Program-made: the position numbers and the translations under genes
Notes under the pieces: generated by a model
Database searches by the model: none
What the model was told of the DNA's origin: nothing
The model's input: only the letters and a program-made list of their open reading frames with translations
Shown: in pieces, positions 35,623-47,376 of the stretch
Layout of the letters: every line of letters begins with the position of its first letter
Numbering within the stretch: position 1 is the first letter of the stretch
Source of the DNA: Symmetrospora coprosmae
Taxonomy: Eukaryota; Basidiomycota; Cystobasidiomycetes; Symmetrosporaceae
Length of the DNA stretch: 64,000 nt
Assembly: GCA_008802785.1 (NCBI GenBank)
Contig: VUYT01000037.1
Coordinates: 1 to 64,000, forward strand
Direction: 5' to 3'

Positions 35623-37037
35623 ATGCCACCGCGCCGCCCGCCTCCCTTCCCCAAATCAGCCATGCTGAGCGCCATGGCAAGCAGTCCAACCGCCCCCGCA
35701 ACCCGACAGCGCCATCCTTCGTCCGTCCACGATGCGCACGTCCATCTCTGGGCGGGAGAGGAGATTCTCTCGCTGTTATATTGGCAGAAGGATCCTTCAG
35801 CCGCGCTCGCCGTAGTCTGCGCAGACCACGCGGCAGACGATTACCAGCGCGCCGTTGCCACTGCCCTCGAGGCACGCAAGGAACGCTCAGAAGGAGGTAC
35901 ACACGTTCAGATTGAGGTCAGCCACAGTACAGGGGAATGGACTGCTGCCATCCGCGAAACAGAATGGTGGGTGGCCGCTTCCGCAGGCCTGAGCCCATCG
36001 TTGCCTCTGCTTTTGCCGCTCTAAGCTGTATGGATGGCCTGACGTCGTCTATTTGCCTCCAGGCTCGTGGGAGGACAGCTACAGACTGGCAACCTTGGTA
36101 CAGTTGTACCTTGGGCGCCGGTTCCGGAAGGCTCAGAAGCCGTCGCTCGTTACATCACCCAATTGCCAGAGCCTGCAAAAGCGAGCCTCAGGGGGTTCCG
36201 CTACCTGCTGCAAGATTTCCCGCCAGTCTCAGAGACGAGCGACAATCCCATCCTCTCTGAGCAATTCATCGACTCCCTTAGCTACCTGGTCAAGCACGGC
36301 TACAGTTTCGACTTCACCATTGACGCCAGGCGTTTCGGTGTGGAAGTGCTGCAGAACGTCTTAGACTGCGTGAACAAAGTACAAGCTGCACAGGAAACCA
36401 ATGGTCCTGCAGCTCGTTTTATCATTGACCACCTGGGGAAGCCTGACCTGGCGAGCGTTGTTGGAAAGGCTGTTCCCCCCACGGCACTAACTGACTACGA
36501 GCGGATCATGGTGGGCATGCGCGACTGCAGATTAAGACATCTGAATGAAGCAAAGCTGATTTTCCGGAACGACCAGGCCGAATTGTCCTTTCAACCGAGC
36601 ATTCATATCAAGTATTCAGGCTACCTCTCGCAGCTACCTGCCGAACTCGCAGCAGAGGCCTTCCAGGAGTTTGCGAGTGGCCACACCGGTCCGGCTTATC
36701 AGGAGAGCAAGAAGGCCATTGCATCCTTCATGTCGCCCGTCTTGGAAGCATTCGGTGAAGACCGGATCATGTGGGGGAGTGACTGGCGTGAGTGGCTTAC
36801 TCTGCCTGCTCTGGGGCTGTTTCCTACGAATTGGGCTCATTCGAAAAGAGGACTTTCCATCCAGCCATCTGCAAAATCGGGGTTCTCAGCAAAGACGCTT
36901 CAGCGAACGAGCAAGATAAGATCTGGGGTTTCGACTATCGGTTGGGCCTGGATGTCCTCCTTGACATAGGCCTGCCGGACGAGGCACTTGACAAGATCTT
37001 CTGCAAGAATGCGCAAAAGTTCTACGCTTCCCTGTAG
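35623..37037 (+). CDS. COG3618-type amidohydrolase, probable sugar lactonase
   Basis: There are three exons (35623-35966, 36063-36787, 36865-37037), 413 residues if the first ATG is used; ATGs at 35662 and 35671 are alternatives. The fold is a metal-dependent TIM barrel of the amidohydrolase_2 family. The N-terminal metal site is HDAHVHLW, the middle His is in ARFIIDHLGKPDL, and the catalytic Asp is in RIMWGSDWP, whose proline codon is split by the last intron. The C-terminus KIFCKNAQKFYASL is the usual final helix (NAQRFY pattern). COG3618 members include L-rhamnono-, L-fucono- and related aldonolactonases and some 2-pyrone dicarboxylate lactonases. An aldonolactonase role is plausible but not proven by the sequence. 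Several insertions (for example around 36520-36640) make it longer than bacterial members. Confidence 0.8.
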
Positions 37038-37168
37038 AGTGGGTAGGCAGTCAACAAAGCCAGCGAATCTCCGAGACAAAAGCGTGGCGCTGGACAGGAC
37101 GGCGCTTGAGTGCTGTATTGCCAGGAATGCACAAAGACAATGCGCTCAGCTAGCACCATTGCCACTGT

Positions 37169-40100
37169 CTACATCGGCGCTCCATCCAGATCCTCCCCTT
37201 CCCCTGCCTCTGCTAGCGGTTCGCCGTCGAGATCCGCATTCTCTTCGACAACGATCGCCATCGCCTCCCCATCGATAGCTTCGCCGTCCAGGTTGTCTTC
37301 GTCATCGTCGACTTCGTTACCGTAAACATCGTGCCCGCTGACATGGTCACCTTCTGTCGCTCCAGTCTTGACAGCTGAGAAGGCGCCCTTGCGCATGGGC
37401 TCTAAGTTCCTTCTGCCGCTCTCCGCCGCAACTTTGTGGTCCGACTCTGCCTCCACGGTAATGCCGGTGTTTACTGCTGTCTCCGCTGCTTCGCCGGAAT
37501 GACCCATGGTCAGTCTTCTGCGGAAGTCCTGCGTGACTGTCGGCGTAAAGACAAGCCAATCCTCCCAGACGTCGACAATGTTCGTGATCTGCTTGCGGTA
37601 CTGCTCGGCCTTCATCCGTCCAGGAAACGATTTGTAGACCTCCCCCAAGTGGCTGAAGACGTCCGCCAACCGCTTCTCGAAGAACGAGCGGTATTGCCAG
37701 GCCTTGACCTGCAGACCGCCTGCACAGTTGTGCAGGATGTCGGATACGACAGCTAGGCGCGCTACTTTGCGCGGAACGGGCGTAGACGGGATGAGGAGGG
37801 ACTGGATGATGACGTCGACGACTTCTTCCGCTGCATCAGGGCGATCGAGCGCGAAAGCCATCGTCCGCGCAATCGGAAGCCGGGTGTTTGTAAGGGACCG
37901 AAGAAGCGCCTCGAGTTTCGCTCGTGGCAGCCGACCTAGCGCGCCGCGACGGTTACGATCCATCTCGTATTCGAGTTCAGAGTCGTCACTGTCGCATGGC
38001 TCGTTGTTACCCTGGAGTCGAGAGACAAGTGTATTTCCATCAGCGCTGCTCCCGAGCCCACGCGAAGCGGGTTTCTACTTACCTCGTCGAGGAACTCCGG
38101 TGGAGGTGGTGATGGAGCGCGATAGTGGGGATCGCGGAGCATCTTGAAATAATGGAACGCCGGGAGCTGCAAAGTATCCGTAGGCGAAGCATCAGCAGTC
38201 AGCTTTTTTTTCTTACTGGCCAGGACATGACCGACATGCGACAGCCCCCACATTCGCGTCTCTCAGGAATTCGTAGGCGAGGTTGTTCCTCTCCTTGTCT
38301 CGGAGCGTCTCTTCGTATCTCTTTCCTAGGTGCTGGATCTTCCGCGCAACATCCTCCAAAAGCCGTTTCTCCTGCTCGCTCGCCAGCTCTGGCCATCTTC
38401 TCCCTCCCGCCGTGTGCGCCGACTGTCTGCTGTCGTTGGGTCTGCCGCGATCTGGCGATCGACTGCGACTCCTGCTTCTCGAGCGCGACCTGGAGCGAGA
38501 CGAGCGACCGTGTTGCCTGCTGCTAGACCGCCGGTCGTCGTACCTTTGTCCATCATGTGCAGATCGCGAGTCGTAGCCGTGCCGCGGAGAGCGCGAGCGA
38601 GATCTGCGCATCCGTTTCCGCGCCGAGCCGTCCCGGTCATCGTCGCTATCATATCTGCGAGATCGGTCAGGGCGACGGCCACCACCGCCGCGAGGCGAGC
38701 ACTCGCGCGAGCGAGACCTTCTCCGCGGCTTGACGTGTCCGGGCGAGCGGGAGTGCGAACGCGAGCGCGATGATCGCGTGTATACAGGTTCCGCGACTAA
38801 GGATACGAGAAGAGTGGCTGTAAGATCTGGCGTGTGCTTCCACCATGTGGTAGCTAGGGCCACGCACCGTAAGTAGCGCGAGACGGTAGGGGCACTGCTT
38901 TGCCCCAGCCGAGCTTGATGATGCTGCCAGCCCATTCTGTGCCATCACACTTCTGCAGAGCCCGATCGGCGTCGTCGCGATGCATAAATGCAATAAAGCC
39001 ATTGAGGCCGGCCCGCTTGCTCATCATGCCTTGAGCGGTCATGATGATACTTGCTGCTCCTTCGTCGCGCGGCCACATGATCTTGACCGAGCCAATGGGC
39101 CCAAACTGGCAGAAGTGTCGCCCTATTGCGTCTGCGGTTACATTCGCAGGGAGGTTGCCAATGTGGACGTTCGTAGTCTCGGGATCACCTGTATCATATG
39201 AGCCTTTCCCGCCAGACCATGGACCGAGATCTTGCGCTGTATCCAGGTTCCCGAGTCAGCAGAGTCATCATGCGACGCTCTTGCCGGGCAGTGCCTGTGT
39301 ACGACTCACCTGCCGCAGCACTGACCGACGTGGCCACTTCACAGTGACGTTAGACTCTCTCAGCCCTGTACATGAACTCCCGCCCGACCAAAGCCTTTTA
39401 GGAAAAGCGGGACACACCCCCTAGCTGGACCTGCGTCTGTAGCCTCTTCTCGCGGTCGGCTTGATCTCTGCTCGTCCAGGGCATCAGCCTATCTCCCAGC
39501 TGACTAGCATTGGTCCCGCGCCACTATTGCAGGTGATACGCACCTCTTGAGTTCCTCTAGGAACGAGTCCATGGCCTTCTTCTTCCTGCCTGGGACTGCA
39601 GAAGTTTTCGGCGGCGGCGGAAGGCCGTCGTCGTCGCCGAAGAGCGACTTTGCGCTGGCCGCTGCTTTCACCACAGGAGGTTGAGCCTTTCGTCCGAGTA
39701 ACGAGCATGTTAGCACACCCTCTGCATGGCGCAACCCACTCAGGGCAGAAGGAAGAGATGTGCCTGCTGGGATGATGTGGACGCGGCTGGGCGCGGCACG
39801 CTGACGGAGCCGGATGTGCTAGCCACAGAATTGGATCCTCTCGGACCAGTCGGGATGCCAGTTGCTCCGCCAGAGTAGCCGGCAGGTCCAGTAGGCGGTC
39901 GCGAGTCGGCGGGCCTAAATCCCGGCGCGGAGCTGCCAGATACCGCGGGTGATTTTCCAGCAGCTCCTGCAGTTTGATTGGCAATGTGAGCATCGGTGAT
40001 ACTGCACGTAGGGTACCGCGGAGCACCCCCAAGGCTTGCTCACCTCCAGCTCGTACGAAGGTCTTCAATCCTCTTGGGCCTGTTGGCGCGCCTCCGTTCC

Positions 40101-40656
40101 TACCTGATCCCACGGGTATCGAGTTAGAGTCCTCGAAAGAAGCGACAAAGTCTTTGTAGGCCTTGGCGGCATCCTCCTCTTCCTGCAGGCGCTTTCTGCA
40201 AGTGTGTACGATCGTTGCCGATCAGCAAGGCCGCAGCGGGCACGGCGAGTACCATCAAAGACAGGGGGCCAGCAGCAGCAGTTCACTGAAGCACGTCATA
40301 CTCACGCCTCGGCAACATCCTTCTCGCGTTCGCGCTTGCTCTTCTTCTGCGGCCCGGCCGTGAAGAGATTCAGCTTGCTGGTAGGCGGGGTCGATAGCCG
40401 GTCGAGGGTTTTATGGAGACGAGGGAGGGCGCGCGCAGGGTCGCATCAGCATCGTTGCACCATCCAGCTTGTTCGACAGTGTGTTGCCGTGTGTGGACGT
40501 GCTCGCAGCCTGACTACGAGAGCCCGCAGCATGGACGCGCCGGCGCCGAGCGAGCGACGGGAGAATGGCAGCCAATTACTTTGTATCGACATCGCCAGCT
40601 GACTGGTGGACGCTCTCGTAGTTCTCAAAGCGCTTCCTGAAGTTTGGATTGTCCAT
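37169..40656 (-). CDS. U2 snRNP-associated SR140-like splicing factor (RRM, SURP, CID)
   Basis: The order of domains matches U2SURP/SR140. The N-terminus MDNPNFRKRFENYESV is followed by LNLFTAGPQKKSKRERE, KAYKDFVASFED and KKKAMDSFLEELKR. An RRM follows (NVHIGNLPANVT, FGPIGSVKIMWPR, GFIAFMHRDDADRAL, IKLGWGKAV), and then an RS domain with many RSRSRS repeats. Next comes a SURP motif (LEDVARKIQHLGKRYEETL, LPAFHYFKML), and then a CID-type helical domain (RLPRAKLEALLRSLTNTRLPIARTMAFALD, FSHLGEVYKSFPGRMKAEQYRKQI). It ends in an acidic tail with repeated DGE. SR140 associates with U2 snRNP. The RS repeats sit between the RRM and SURP here, whereas in animals they are at the C-terminus. At least six introns are present. 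The start at 40656 is the first ATG in frame with this N-terminus. Confidence 0.87.
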
Positions 40657-40867
40657 GTTGACGCGGGCGGTTGCGCTGATGGAGCAGGACAGAATCCGAA
40701 TCAACGCAATTGCGTCCCCTCGCTCCAGGAGCAGGAGCCACCGGCACCAAGCACCGACGAGAGCCTCCCGTCGATTCAAGAGCACGACGGGGCCGGGAGG
40801 GGAACAGTCGAGACAGCAGCCACAATAGCAACGACATACGTACATCCCTACGCACGCATAGTTGGAG

Positions 40868-41791
40868 ATGCTCCCACTCTCGCAATCCATGCGCGCCAAT
40901 TACGCCCAGGGCGTCGAAGAGTACTACTCCAAGCACGCAAGCACAAGCTACCGCAACCCTCACTTCCCTGGCATTGTAAAGACGCTGCACACCTTCCTCG
41001 ACGCGCATGCAGCAGCCATTGCTGGATCAGGAGCATCGACATCTGCGATACACGTCCTCGACCTCGCTGCCGGGTCAGGAGAGGCGACCGAGGCCGTCCT
41101 GAAGTGGTCAAAGAAGCACGAGAAGCTGGCCGCTCCCCGCAGCAATCACGGACGCGGTCCGCAGTCCATCGCTGGCCTCATTCGCATGCCAGTACGCGCG
41201 AGCGTTCCTCTCGTCATCGACGAGAAAGCGGCCCCGCTTCCATCCGCAGCGCACTGTGCACCACCCAGCAACTCGAGCGCCCGCTCGTCGACCTCCCCTT
41301 CTACGCTACTCCCTGCTACAACCTTCTCCATCGTTGCTACAGACCCCTTCACCGGTCCCGCCTACCGCGAACGTACAGGTCTGCCCTGCCTGCCACTCTC
41401 CTTCGCAGACATTGCAGACGACATCGATGCACTGCCCTCCCCGCCCGGGGTGTACGACCTTGTCCTCTGCTCGTTTGCCCTTCACCTCCTCACGGACACC
41501 AGCCACCTCTGGCGCTTCCTTTCGGCGCTCGCGCAGCGGGCACGCTATCTTGTCGTTCTCGCACCGCACAAGAAGCCCTCCATCAAGGAGGAGTGGGGCT
41601 GGAAGCGCGTGGACCCCTGGAACGCGCTGCAGGATGTCGACGAAGACAGCCCGCAGAGCAGCACAAGGGACATGGGCGGGAAGCGCGGGGATGGCTACGA
41701 GATCTACGACGAACGGGTCAGGCTCCGGGTCTGGAGAAGCACAATGCTCGGCGAGGAAGACATTGGCGATGATGCAGGAGCTGCCGTATGA
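40868..41791 (+). CDS. Class I SAM-dependent methyltransferase, uncharacterised
   Basis: This is an intronless ORF of 307 residues from ATG 40868. Motif I of the Rossmann methyltransferase fold is HVLDLAAGSGEATEAVL. A later acidic strand and loop (FSIVATDPFTGPAYRERTG) gives motif II with the adenosine-binding Asp. Motif IV is YDLVLCSFALHLL, followed by LWRFLSALAQRARYLVVLAPHKKP, which contains the post-IV strand. The N-terminal YYSKHASTSYRNPHFPGI is typical of a small fungal family with this start. The insertion between motifs I and II is long and S/P-rich. The substrate is unknown. The first 230 nt lie within a frame that also overlaps the SR140 promoter region, since the two genes are divergent with only 211 nt between starts. 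Confidence 0.8.
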   Translation: MLPLSQSMRANYAQGVEEYYSKHASTSYRNPHFPGIVKTLHTFLDAHAAAIAGSGASTSAIHVLDLAAGSGEATEAVLKWSKKHEKLAAPRSNHGRGPQSIAGLIRMPVRASVPLVIDEKAAPLPSAAHCAPPSNSSARSSTSPSTLLPATTFSIVATDPFTGPAYRERTGLPCLPLSFADIADDIDALPSPPGVYDLVLCSFALHLLTDTSHLWRFLSALAQRARYLVVLAPHKKPSIKEEWGWKRVDPWNALQDVDEDSPQSSTRDMGGKRGDGYEIYDERVRLRVWRSTMLGEEDIGDDAGAAV

Positions 41792-42092
41792 GACTTGTGA
41801 CCGCTCGCGCTCTCCAGTTCATCGGACGGATAGTCTCGGTGCATGGCTCGAGGAGGGATGCGGCAGGCAACGCAGCCACGCGCCGGTCACACGAAACGAG
41901 AGCGGTCACCTGTCCAGACCCTACCAATTCCGCCGTGGGCCACAGAGGAGCCCTGTACGGCGCTTCACTCTCCGTTACCGTCGCGCTGCTGCGTCGACTC
42001 AGGATGCCGTCGCATCATGATTGCGTCGCGCGATGGATACTCGCCGGCGCTAGAGCCCAAACCATAAAATGACGGCCGTGCCCTGCCAAATT

Positions 42093-43362
42093 CTACAACG
42101 AAGAGTATCCTCCAGAATTCCGGCCGTTGCCCCGGAACAGATCTTGAAGCACATAGGGAAGGTCGGCCTGCGGGAGTAGCGAGTAGCAGAGGTCTGCATG
42201 TGCATTGTAGCCTAGCTACCAAAGCTATACGAAGGGGCCGCTCACCCAGAATGCCCGATGCGGAATCAAGTCCCATCCCCGGCTACCGTACTGCGAGTAC
42301 TGGTTGTATGCGCCAAAGACAAAGTACGCAATGAGCAGGATGAAGAGGCTGCAGCAAGATGACAGGGTATATCAGTCCAGAACTTTCACCTTCCCAGATA
42401 CAAGACGACCCGAGCGGCCCGTGCTGTACGCACAAAAAGACGAAATTGCGGAAGAAGGCGACGACCCCGCTTCCCTGCTTCGCTCTGCTTGTGCCATCGC
42501 CGTTCGGGTCCGGTTGTCCCTGACTGTTGAGCGGACATGCGAACTTGTTTGCGAATTCGACAGAGAGCACCCCTTCCGTCTCTGTGCGCTTGTAGCTCCA
42601 GCTTGTAGGCTCTTTCGACTCGGACGAAGCGTCGCAGAAGAAGGTGAGGTTGGCCCAGCGCGTGCGGTCGAGATACTTGCCTGCGTGCAGAGCGACAGAC
42701 AGCTTGTCTGGGGTGACGCGCGGCGCCGTGCATACGAGGTCAGCTCTGGCGTGAAACTGCACGATGGGCGGTATGAAGGGCGCCCGACGCACCCCGCGTC
42801 TCCTTGCCGCCTTTGCCTGTGAATGCGAGGTTGGCGTCTAGGCTGCCCACCCCGCCCGCGACGGGGACGACGGTCGTGATCCTGTCTGGCTCGCCCTCCT
42901 TGCTGTTGATGATGGTAAAGCACGCTCGCGTCCCTTCTGGACACTGATCCCGGTCCGCCAGGACGCCATTTCGGGGCAGAGGCTCGCATATCGACAGCGC
43001 ATAGTTGGCTTTCGATGTCGACGGGGAGATGTCGACGGGTTCCGTCGTGTGGCTCCAAGGCCCGCTCAACTGCGTCATCCGGCAGCCCCCGCAGGACCAA
43101 GACGGCGTCAGCTCCCTCATTCGCGCATATCGGTGGCTCAGAGATGCGTCCAGATGGATGCGACAGAACGCACAGGCGTCAAGTCAAAGCTCCTGCCCGC
43201 CGTCTGGAACTTGCAATCAAACGCTTCGCTCGCTGTCACGCCGCTATGTGCTGCTTCCACCGAGGTTGCGACCAGCAGCAGCATCAGGACAGCAGCAATG
43301 GAAGTTCGCTTGGCTGATGAAGGTGGAATAAGCTGAGATATCCGGAGCGTTGTGCGTGACAT
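42093..43362 (-). CDS. ATG27: Autophagy-related protein 27, mannose-6-phosphate-receptor-like
   Basis: This is a type I membrane protein of Golgi, endosome and vacuole that cycles with Atg9. The N-terminal signal peptide is clear (MSRTTLRISQL, then SIAAVLMLLLVATSVEA). The lumenal MRH-type domain has paired cysteines: AFDCKFQTAG, SWSCGGCRMTQLSG, ALSICEPLP, DQCPEGTRACFTI, NLTFFCDASS and FACPLN. A transmembrane helix (LFILLIAYFVFGAYNQY) and the cytosolic tail GSRGWDLIPHRAFWADLPYVLQDLFR follow, which is the Atg27 C-terminal signature. Introns fall near 42370-42330, 42240-42168, 42795-42725 and 43175-43100. The stop is at 42093. Confidence 0.87.
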
Positions 43363-43532
43363 GGTGTACTCGAGGTGATGGAGCAAGCGGGTTGCCGTGC
43401 ACGAGACCGGCGTGCTTCGAAGCGCAAGAGGTGGGAGCTACAGGTGCCTCGTCCCAGCCCGAAGTCACAATCACAGTAGCGCCGTAAGGGAGAGCTGTCT
43501 TTCACTTGAACGATATCATCTACATTCTGCAG

Positions 43533-45495
43533 TTACGACAGGTCCATAGCTTCGGCTCTGGCTCCTCCACGCCGTGACTGTCCTGATCCTCCTCCTCCTC
43601 CTCCTCCTCCACCGCTGCCGCCGCGCCCTAATCTCGACATGAGCCCGCTAGCACCCTGCCTTTCGCGTCCGCCATCGCTCGCTCTGTCGGTTCTCGCGCC
43701 GCTCCTTGATGATCCGCCAGCAGGCATGCCGAACCGCGATGCGAGGTTGGCGCCTGTGTTCGAGGGCGCTGAAGCTGGAGGCGGCGGTCTGGACCGCTGC
43801 GTGCTCGCCTCGGCTGCACGAGTGGGCGGTCCTCGAGAGCGCTCTTTCCATTCGCGATCGTTCTGCCGTGCACTCGGTATGGTCTGGACGGATGCGCGCG
43901 GATCGAGCGCAAGAAGCTGTTCTGACCGCATCCGGCTGTGTATGACGGAATATCGCTTTCCTTTAGCATGCAGGTCTGCACGCAAGCAGACGAACAGACT
44001 TGCTGCTCACCTCTGGTTGGCCGCCGCAGTGCTTTCGACTTGCATCGCCTGTGTCGGTTCCTCCCGCTTTTCCTGCGCCAGCCTGTGCTGGCTTCGAGGA
44101 CCGGTCGGAACCCCTGATGTCGGTCCTGCACGTGCATTCGATGCTCTGCCCTGCTCGGGTGTTCGTGCAGGGGCCGGTACAGAGGATGGCTGCAGACCGT
44201 TCTGTCGCTTCTGGCTGCCGCTTCCTTTAAGAGCGATTCCGCGCGACGCCTTCTCCTGTATCGACAGCCTGAGTGTCCGCCCGTCGGCAAGCGCACCGCT
44301 GTGGAAGATAGTTGCATTAGCCCCGTATCACAGGCTTCCACAAGCCGGCATGTACACACTCAAGCTTGGAGACGGCGACTGTCGCGTCATCCCGGTTCAG
44401 GAATTCGACCTGCATGGTGAGGGTGTCTCCATTGCTGCTCAGCACCTTGCACTCGCCGATCTCGCCAAAGTCGCCGAACGCGGCCTTGACGTCTTCTGGT
44501 GTCGTCCCGTCGACAAGGTTCGCCACGAGGACGTTGACAGCACTGGCGGCCTTCTTCTGTCGCGCGCGCTCGGCCTCCTCCTCCTGGTACCGGCTGCGCT
44601 CGGCCTCGTGCTCGAGCATGCGCAGCCTCATTGCTTCTTCCTTTGCGTCAATATCTGCGCGCTGCAAAGCCAGCTCGGCCTCCCTGGCGCGCAGCGCTTT
44701 CCGCTCCTCGTCCCGCTCCCGAGCTTGCTTCTCCCTCTCGGCGATGGCCAGCTGCCTTGTACGGCGCTCTTCCCTTTCCTGAGACAGCTTGGCCTGCGCT
44801 TGTGCCTCTGCCGCCTGCTGTTGCTGGTGTCTGCTCGTTGCAGTCGAAGCGCCATTCATCCCGAGCCGTCCAAAGAGGTCGCCGCCGGAAGGTGCCGATG
44901 CCCCGCTCCCGCTCAGCGCAGCAGCATTGCGCGCACCGTTGGCTGATGCTGATGCCACTGAAGGAGACGCGCTACCGAATGGCCGCAACGATGCGCTCGG
45001 CTGGGCAATGCCTCCCAGAGCTTTCCCAAAGAGCCCGCTGCCGCTCGAGGTTCTCGAGGTAGCTGGCCTGTCCAGGGCTTCGGTGTTGACAGAGGGGTTG
45101 TACAGATCCGACAGCGGGTTGAAGAGGTCACGCTCCCACTTGCCGTCGACACCATTGCCGGCCTGTGCTGGTGCAGAGGCTGAGGCTCTCGCTGTCGGCG
45201 CGCCTGACCTCGCGGAGCCGAACGACGCCGTCGGAGGTGACTTGGACTGCCGGGAGGAGCAAGAGAAGGCCCCGCAGCGAGCAGAAGGACGCGTTAGGGA
45301 AGTGCCGCCAGGGAGCGTCTTCAAGACGCCAAGGTTCTAGCCACGCACGTATGGTGAAGGTCGGCTGGGCTTGTTGCTCCTGCTGCTTGGGGTAGCGCGG
45401 CCGCCGTTGCTGCCGCTGTTGCTCCCTCCCCGTTTGCCGGTAGTCCCACTGCTCGCAGGCACCGTTACTCCCAACCGTGATGCCAACGAGGCCAT
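43533..45495 (-). CDS. RRM protein with long charged coiled coil and Gly-rich tail
   Basis: The start is at ATG 45495 (MASLASRLGVTVPASSG), followed by a 45348-45253 intron and a S/A/P-rich region. This contains WERDLFNPLSDLYNP and several Leu/Gly-Phe patches (GDLFGRLGMNG, SGLFGKALG). A coiled coil of about 90 residues rich in A, E, R and Q follows (AQAKLSQEREERRTRQLAIAERE). Then there is an RRM: VNVLVANLVDGTTPEDVKAAF, GDFGEIGECKVL and LTMQVEFLNRDDATVAVSKL. The C-terminal third is basic and low complexity (SRFGMPAGGSS, LMSRLGRGG, then a run of nine glycines and RRGGARAEAMDLS). The RRM resembles the Aly/REF type with LFV-like spacing, so an mRNA-export or mRNP role is possible. I do not recognise the whole architecture as a named family. 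The 3' exon borders (near 44330-44270 and 44010-43950) are less certain. Confidence 0.7.
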
Positions 45496-45777
45496 CGTGT
45501 GCTCTGCCTATCGTGGCGCGTGTGCTTCAGCGAGGTCGATGCTCGTTTGGGCAGGAGACAGCAAGGGAAGGGGCCAGGGCAGGGGTAGGAACGTCGGCAG
45601 TAAGACAGCGCCATCTCGCGCAAGACACCCATATACGCGAGCAGAAGCACTACTTGCACGCGTCGTCGTCTAACAGATGCGATACAACAGGAATGAATGT
45701 CCGAGCCAGACTGCAGCTCAAGTAGAACGAGGGGTACTTAATGAGGCGATGCCTGCGAAAGGTGTACCAAAGGATGA

Positions 45778-47085
45778 TCATCCCTTCACCCTGTTGATGA
45801 GGCTCTTGACGAGATCCCTCGCGCTGTGTGCAGAGATGCAGTTCAGTCAGTATCAGGCTTAGCGAACTCTGCAAGCCGGCATGACGGCTGCATGCTCGCT
45901 GCATGCTCACAATGGGATGTCTGGAGGGTGGAACGCGTACGAGGCCAAGGCATCAGACCGGGCTGCGCAAGATCGCGCGAGAAAGAGACGAGAATACTCA
46001 CAGCTCAGGATATACCACAAGTACGCCAGGTATGTCGTAACGGCAAAGACGATGACGAGGGCGTCTATCCCAAGGACGAATGCCGAGATGAAGACCATGA
46101 CGATGCTGCCGATGAACACTGTAGGGCACAAAGAAGGCACATACAGGCATTTGAGGTGAGGTCAGCTTCTCCTCGATAGCTGGAAGCCGCCTTCCCCGCC
46201 CCACCTGCTGTCGCTGCTAACCGCACTGGATCCAGCATCTACCGGACCATGACGGGTCAGTCTCTGGCAAGAAGCGCGTCTGCAGAGATGAGAGACAGCG
46301 CACCTTCTCTCCCTGCTTCTTGAACCCAATGAGGAAGCCTGAGCGAGGAGAAGACGGGAGTGTGCATCAGTCTGCGCCGACATGGCTGAATCAAGGCAAC
46401 TGGCTTGAAGCGCAGGAAATGGTCGACTAGTCCGCTCACCTGTGCCAACCAGCGACACGCAGACACCTGTTCAGCAATTGGAAAGCAGAAAAACTGGATC
46501 AGCCTTACTCGTAGGCAATCTGCGGGGTTCGGTCGATGCACATGGCGCCACCAGGTGCGGCGAGGGGAAGCGTGCTAGGGTCATCAGACGCTCATCAGGC
46601 CCACCTATAGTGTAGAGCACCGCAAAGGATGCGATCTGTCCAAATGTGAAGAGGATGGAGCCGACCAGCGAGATTGCCAGTCCAGCGGCGAGGCAGCATC
46701 CAAAGGCTATGAGGCGGTTCTTCCTCCCTAGCTGCAGGGGTGAAGAAGTTGGGGAAGGGTTGACAATGGATCAGTGGTTCGTCAGTATCGGGTGGGGAGA
46801 GCCTGTATGCTCATCCTGCGGGCCGTGCAGCGCGCCCGTCCGCGCGCGTCAAGTTGCTCAGGGGCAGGTCCCCCTTGAGCGCAGCAGCGGCATAAGGATG
46901 CAGCACCGCATGGACGGAAGCGACTGCTGCCAGAGCTCTGAGAGATAGAGCACTCGTTGACGCGGTGCATTAGGGCTGCCAATGATGCTCACCTCTGGTA
47001 GCACGCCAGATTGTTCTTCTTGCCCTGCCAAGCTGCGCACTTGGGACGGGGCTTCGAGATTCGCGAATCTGCCTAGAGCTTGCAT
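45778..47085 (-). CDS. SFT2: Sft2-like vesicle transport membrane protein
   Basis: This small four-helix Golgi protein helps fusion of endosome-derived vesicles with the Golgi. Recognisable parts in order are GRKNRLIAFGCCLAAGLAISLVGSIL and FTFGQIASFAVLYTIG (helices 1 and 2), GFLIGFKKQGEK (the conserved loop), VFIGSIVMVFISAFVLGIDALVIVFAVTTYLAYLWYILS (helices 3 and 4), and ARDLVKSLINRVKG with the stop at 45778. WYxLSYIPYARD-type endings are the family hallmark. The gene has many short exons, and the N-terminal exons (start at 47085, MQALGRFANLEAP) are less certain than the core. Introns between helix-coding exons are about 60-120 nt. Confidence 0.82.
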
Positions 47086-47376
47086 GACGGGGACTAGGGG
47101 TACTGTAGCTGCTGTGTCGAAGGAGGGATGGGCAAGCGGTGTCTTCTAGCGCTCCGCTGGCCTGCGTATATGATAGGGCTGGTACGGATTGCGCTGACGC
47201 AAAGACGCGTACACCGCCGCCCTGAGAGGCGCCAGGATAGGGGTCACTACTGAGAGCAAGGGCACACTGACGGCCAGGCACACAGACTCTGGCACTAATG
47301 CGGGGGCGTATACATTACAAGCGCACGCGGGCTCCCGAGAAGGGACACACTGCTGCTCGATCACATGGGTGCGGCT

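Noticed and set aside
31991-41791. SAM carrier and SAM methyltransferase as a linked unit
   Set aside because: They lie more than 7 kb apart with unrelated genes between, and the methyltransferase has no mitochondrial leader.
43639-44946. Plus-strand open frame of 435 codons
   Set aside because: It is antisense to the coiled-coil RRM gene, whose domains are clear on the minus strand.
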